Assembly: GCA_023417475.1 (NCBI GenBank) | Contig: JAEZFP010000002.1 | Location: 1-64,000, forward strand | Source of the DNA: Bacillota bacterium | Lineage (GTDB): Bacteria > Bacillota > UBA4882 > UBA8346 | Direction of reading: 5' to 3' | Length of the DNA stretch: 64,000 bases | Notes under the pieces: model-generated | The model's database searches: none | What the model was told of the DNA's origin: nothing | What the model saw: the letters and a program-made list of their open reading frames with translations, nothing else | Made by a program: the position numbers and the translations under genes | In this document: positions 60,535 through 64,000 of the stretch, in pieces | How the letters are laid out: each line of letters begins with the position of its first letter | Position numbering within the stretch: the stretch's first letter is position 1

Positions 60535-60567
60535 AAACCCTCCGAAGCTCAAAGTTTCGGAGGGTTT
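60535..60567. terminator. bidirectional terminator after flagellin
   Basis: AAACCCTCCGAA (60535-60546) pairs perfectly with TTCGGAGGGTTT (60556-60567), followed by TATTTT. Confidence 0.93.
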
Positions 60568-60606
60568 TATTTTGCCGTAGGCGCGTCCGGTTAGGTTACG
60601 AGTGTA

Positions 60607-61023
60607 TCATTTCTTTTCATTAAACCGGTTACCCCACGACAACATGGTCCACTTCAACACATATTGGTTTTTCAGTTGCCGTTTCAACCGCAGCTTTTTA
60701 ACCTCGGCGCCAATCCGTTCCTTTTCGGCCAGCGCTTCGCGGTAGACGCAATTAATGAGCCGAAAGGTCTCATCCCGTTTCAGTTCGATGGTTGTCAGCA
60801 ACGGCTCCAATCCGGGGTCGCTCCGCCAATCCGCAAACGCTTCCAAGGCTTGGCGAACCGCGCCCAATTCGTTGATTAGGGCCGCGCGCTCCTGCAGCAT
60901 CCGGCCCAAGCCGCGCAGTTCCCGGCGGCGGATAAAATAACGCTGGGTTTCGGTATTGGCCCGAATTCGCTCCAGCAGTTCCACTTGCTCTTCCAAAAGT
61001 TGTTGCGCGTCTTCCCGGGTCAT
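60607..61023 (-). CDS. FliT/FlgN-like flagellar export chaperone
   Basis: A 138-aa, almost wholly helical protein with heptad-like Leu spacing (QQLLEEQVELLERIRANTET), as in the small flagellar chaperones FlgN and FliT. It lies 15 bp after fliD, the position of fliS/fliT in many Firmicutes, which favours FliT; I do not see a clear family motif. The ATG at 61023 has AAGGGGTG upstream; an earlier GTG is too close to that site. Confidence 0.5.
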   Translation of the reverse strand: MTREDAQQLLEEQVELLERIRANTETQRYFIRRRELRGLGRMLQERAALINELGAVRQALEAFADWRSDPGLEPLLTTIELKRDETFRLINCVYREALAEKERIGAEVKKLRLKRQLKNQYVLKWTMLSWGNRFNEKK

Positions 61024-61038
61024 TGCGGTTGTCACCCC

Positions 61039-62946
61039 TTACGAAGAACTTGTCGACAGATAAGAGGATAAGGCCGTCAATTGCGAGTTCAATTGCGAAA
61101 TATACGTTTCCATTGCCGTATATTTGGCATAGAGCCGCTCTTCCACCTCGTCCAGCCGGTCTTCTTCCTTGTCGATCCGTTCCTTATAGTCGTTAATCTT
61201 ATCGGTTAACGTATTGTCGGTATTGGTGGTATCGTTTTCCATACCGGCTTTTTCAAGTAACAACCCCTTATTGCCGCTACTGTCTTTTAGCGTTGAGATG
61301 TTGTCTTGAATGAAGTCGTAGAACCGGTAAGCGATCCCTTCTTGTTGATACCGGACCGCTTTCTCGCCGGATGAAAGCTTCCGGTATTTGCTGGCGGTTC
61401 CCGAGTAGTCGGTCGAGGTCTGGGTGAACAGCTTCAAAATACTTTGCGAATCGCTTTGAATCGCTTCTTTCAGGGTATCTTCGTCAATATAGAGTTTGCC
61501 CTTTTCATTATAGCTCCCGGTGGTTATGCCGATACTCGCCAAAGTGAGCGACGACCCGGAGACCGTGTCAACCAACGCGTTCCGTAAATCGTCCAACAGA
61601 CTTTGGAGCAAGGAATCCTTAGCCAACAGCCCGGTCTTGGCCTTTTCATTCCAATTTTCGATCTCCGTCTCGGACATCTCTGCTTCCTGCGCTTCAGTCA
61701 ACGGCGGATAATCGGAATCGTACTGCTCGGACAACATGCTGTTGATGGTGCTGATCAAGGTATTATAATCCTCGACGAAGCTGGCGATGCTTTCATAGAT
61801 GGCATCAGCGTCCTGCGTCAAAGATACTGTGGCTTTGCTGTCGGTCGTCGCGTTGAACGTATAGGTCACGCCGTCAATCGTCACCGTATTGGAACTGCGG
61901 GTCAATGTCACGCCGTCAATCGTCGCCTTGGCATCGGTTCCCGCGACCGATTGACCCAACGCCGCGCTCAAAAAGGTACTGCCGCTTTCGGTGACCGTCA
62001 GACTTTTTTGCGCGCCCGTGGTGTTGGATTGCAACACCAGTTTGTCACTGAGCTCGTCGTACTTCATGGTGACGCCGGCGTCGCTGGCGTTAACTTCGGA
62101 AATCAGCGCCGCCAGGGTGGTCGACTTGTCAAAGGTGAAACTGACGCCGTTGATGCTCAGCTCAATGGCTCCGGCGTCATTAAAGCTAAAGCTGTCGCTC
62201 ATCGAGTCCGCCAACGTCTCCAACGTTGCGGAAGTACTGATCCGGTTGCTTAGCGTCGTGGCGCTAAAACCCAAAGCGCTCAACGCGCTGCCGCTACCGG
62301 AATTGCTGATCGTGATCTTTTGCACGCCGCTGTCCGTCGTCGCGGCGATGCCGAGGATCCCCTCGTCTGATTCCGTCAGGGTCACTTTTCCACTACCCAC
62401 CGCATCGTCCACTGCCGCTTGCAGCGATTCCAGGTCGGTGACCGAATCGTCCAACGTCACGGTGGTTGCGGTTCCATCCAACGTAATCACAAAGCTGGTC
62501 CCGGACAGCGCCTCATAATCGATCGCACCGGAACCCGTAATCGCTTTGGTAAACGTACCGCTGGTTTTTAACGCAGCCGCCGTCGCCAATTGACTGACGG
62601 TGACCGTATGCGATCCGGCGCTGGCCGCACTGGTATAAGACGCCGTCACCGCGCTGCTGCTACTGGTGACCGCATATTGCTGAAACGTCTTTTCGCTCAT
62701 GATGCTACTGGCAGAGGTGGTATCAAAATATTTGCCGGCGAAGGTTTTGATATCGTCAACGATATCCCGGTAGGCTTCCTGCTTCCATTCGGCCAGTTGC
62801 TGCTGTTGCTTTAATTTGTTTAATTTGGTCGATTGGGACGTCATCAATTGTTCGACAATCGAATCGACGTCAATTCCCGACGATAACCCGCTGATCACCG
62901 AACGGCCATTGACCGTGGTGGTGGTGATACTACTGGAACTGGACAT
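61039..62946 (-). CDS. fliD: flagellar hook-associated protein 2, FliD
   Basis: A 635-aa filament-cap protein. The N-terminal region (ISGLSSGIDVDSIVEQLMTS, then LNKLKQQQQLAEWKQEAYRD) and the C-terminal helical D0 domain (YKERIDKEEDRLDEVEERLY, ending AMETYISQLNSQLTALSSYL) are typical. The centre is Ser/Thr-rich with repeated beta segments and is longer than in Bacillus FliD. The start follows AAGGAGG. It is downstream of flgL by 39 bp. Confidence 0.94.
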   Translation of the reverse strand: MSSSSSITTTTVNGRSVISGLSSGIDVDSIVEQLMTSQSTKLNKLKQQQQLAEWKQEAYRDIVDDIKTFAGKYFDTTSASSIMSEKTFQQYAVTSSSSAVTASYTSAASAGSHTVTVSQLATAAALKTSGTFTKAITGSGAIDYEALSGTSFVITLDGTATTVTLDDSVTDLESLQAAVDDAVGSGKVTLTESDEGILGIAATTDSGVQKITISNSGSGSALSALGFSATTLSNRISTSATLETLADSMSDSFSFNDAGAIELSINGVSFTFDKSTTLAALISEVNASDAGVTMKYDELSDKLVLQSNTTGAQKSLTVTESGSTFLSAALGQSVAGTDAKATIDGVTLTRSSNTVTIDGVTYTFNATTDSKATVSLTQDADAIYESIASFVEDYNTLISTINSMLSEQYDSDYPPLTEAQEAEMSETEIENWNEKAKTGLLAKDSLLQSLLDDLRNALVDTVSGSSLTLASIGITTGSYNEKGKLYIDEDTLKEAIQSDSQSILKLFTQTSTDYSGTASKYRKLSSGEKAVRYQQEGIAYRFYDFIQDNISTLKDSSGNKGLLLEKAGMENDTTNTDNTLTDKINDYKERIDKEEDRLDEVEERLYAKYTAMETYISQLNSQLTALSSYLSTSSS

Positions 62947-62985
62947 CTAAATCGCCTCCTTGCTGTAAACTGAACGGATTGAACA

Positions 62986-64000
62986 TCATGTCATATAATC
63001 CACCAAACTCTTGCTAAGCACTTTCGATCCTACCATTAGCGACGCCTGGTAAACATATTGAGCCGTCGCTAGATTAATGGATGCTTCCGCTACGTCGACA
63101 TCCTCGTTTTCGCTTTGCAACTTGGTATAGGTCGTATTATTGTTGCTGAGCCGGGTCTGCGCCATTTCGACATAACTCATTCGCGCGCCCAGGTCGGCGC
63201 GGACATTCAACAACCGGTCGTAATCATTCTGCAGATCCGTCAAAACGCTGTCGATAGCCAAATCATTGCTGGTAACGGTGACCGTCGCCGGGTCTGTGGA
63301 ATCATCAAGCGTCGCCGTCTGATAGGTGGTCGCGCCGTCCAGCCCCAATAACAATTTGGCGATGGTGTCGAACAAATTGCTGCCGGCTGTCGTGCCGATG
63401 ACATCGTGGCCTTCGACGTTGACTGTGATTTTGGTGCCAAAGCCGATGTTGTATTTGATCGCCTGGTCGCCGCTGTCCTGATAGGCGTCGGCTGTGTTGG
63501 CGCTGCAAAAATCACTGATATCGCTGGCGTCGAGCGTTGCGGACATCGGTCCGCCCAAACTGATGTATTGTCCTTTATAGGTCACCTTATTCCCGGCCTC
63601 GGTCGCCACAATGGCATACGGCGCTTCATCGGTATCATATCCGGCAAAAATATAGCGGTCGGCATAGGTGGTGTTCATGATATCCACCACTTGCTCCTGC
63701 AACTGTTCCACTTCGGTTTTGATGCTCGCCTTATCCGTATCGCTCAGAGTATCGCTGGAAGCTTGAACCGTCAATTCTTTCAACCGTTTCACCACGTCGC
63801 CCAGATCGCTCAACGCCCCTTCGGTCACCGACTGCCAAGAGGCCGCGTCGGCGGCGTTTTGCTGATATTGTTCGATTTTGGCCACATAATTCCGGTACTT
63901 GATGGCGCGCGTCGCAACCACCGGATCGTCGGACGGCAACTCAATCTTGCAGGGCGAGGACGCCAAAGTTTGCGCCTTGCTCAACCGTTCCATGTTTTTA
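62986..64000 (-). CDS. flgL: flagellar hook-filament junction protein FlgL (5' end outside window)
   Basis: At least 338 residues of FlgL (HAP3). The frame runs past the right edge: the residues before MERLSKAQ are K and N, as in the normal NMERLSKAQ segment about 20 residues into FlgL. So only a short N-terminal piece is missing. The conserved N-terminal part has LPSDDPVVATRAIKYRNYVA, and ADRYIFAGYDTDEAPYAI follows in the centre. The C-terminal coiled part ends NLATAQYVYQASLMVGSKVL. It is probably preceded by flgK outside the window. Confidence 0.93.
   Translation of the reverse strand, partial: KNMERLSKAQTLASSPCKIELPSDDPVVATRAIKYRNYVAKIEQYQQNAADAASWQSVTEGALSDLGDVVKRLKELTVQASSDTLSDTDKASIKTEVEQLQEQVVDIMNTTYADRYIFAGYDTDEAPYAIVATEAGNKVTYKGQYISLGGPMSATLDASDISDFCSANTADAYQDSGDQAIKYNIGFGTKITVNVEGHDVIGTTAGSNLFDTIAKLLLGLDGATTYQTATLDDSTDPATVTVTSNDLAIDSVLTDLQNDYDRLLNVRADLGARMSYVEMAQTRLSNNNTTYTKLQSENEDVDVAEASINLATAQYVYQASLMVGSKVLSKSLVDYMT

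Overview
The window looks like part of a chromosome from a Bacillota (Firmicutes) species with a Gram-negative-type envelope, possibly a relative of the Hydrogenispora/Limnochordia group. That placement is inference. The Firmicute signs are strong AGGAGG ribosome sites, a T-box leader before thrS, sigma-A promoters, AcuB-, PadR- and DtxR-type proteins, YesN/YesS-type regulators and LplB/YtcP-type sugar permeases. The sign of an outer membrane is a secreted protein at 44595-45299 that reads as a beta-barrel ending in phenylalanine. The solute-binding proteins with predicted signal peptides also lack a lipobox.

Layout. 1-4 kb: a 21-bp tandem repeat, a DUF4015 glycoside-hydrolase-like protein, a GT4 glycosyltransferase and an AcuB-like CBS/ACT protein. 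4.2-9.3 kb: a complete branched-chain amino-acid-type ABC transporter (livF, G, M, H, J), with an unusually long LivH. 9.3-15.6 kb: a T-box-controlled Nudix-thrS operon, a 40-aa membrane miniprotein, a SWIM zinc-finger protein, a cluster of DnaA boxes, tsaD and a thioredoxin-like protein. 15.7-21.5 kb: an AfuABC/FbpABC-type transporter with a PHP-family hydrolase and an orphan YesN-type response regulator. 21.6-25.2 kb: an ABC exporter and a chemotaxis receptor.

25.3-44.1 kb is a pectin-oligosaccharide locus: GH105, two paralogous solute-binding proteins served by one permease pair, a membrane-anchored AraC regulator, two more AraC regulators, GH28, an MFS transporter, a PL22 oligogalacturonate lyase and an aldose-epimerase-like protein. 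The three depolymerising enzymes lack signal peptides, so uptake followed by cytoplasmic breakdown is the likely scheme.

44.2-51.4 kb is an iron island. Seven copies of a palindrome, GTTAGT-N4-ACTAAC, precede the barrel protein plus flavodoxin, a DUF3793-DUF2325-Cys-rich set, feoA-feoA-feoB and a DtxR-family regulator. I read this as one iron-responsive regulon that includes a candidate outer-membrane route for iron in a diderm Firmicute. It is the most interesting system here.

51.4-59 kb: a PadR operon, a DegT aminotransferase, a secreted protein of unknown function, a second 21-bp repeat array, an orphan OmpR-type regulator and a glycosyltransferase-TPR protein. 59-64 kb: flagellar genes (flagellin, a FliT/FlgN-like protein, fliD and a flgL cut by the window edge). 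The flagellin leader has a stem-loop that resembles a CsrA target. No rRNA, tRNA, CRISPR array, transposase or prophage was seen.
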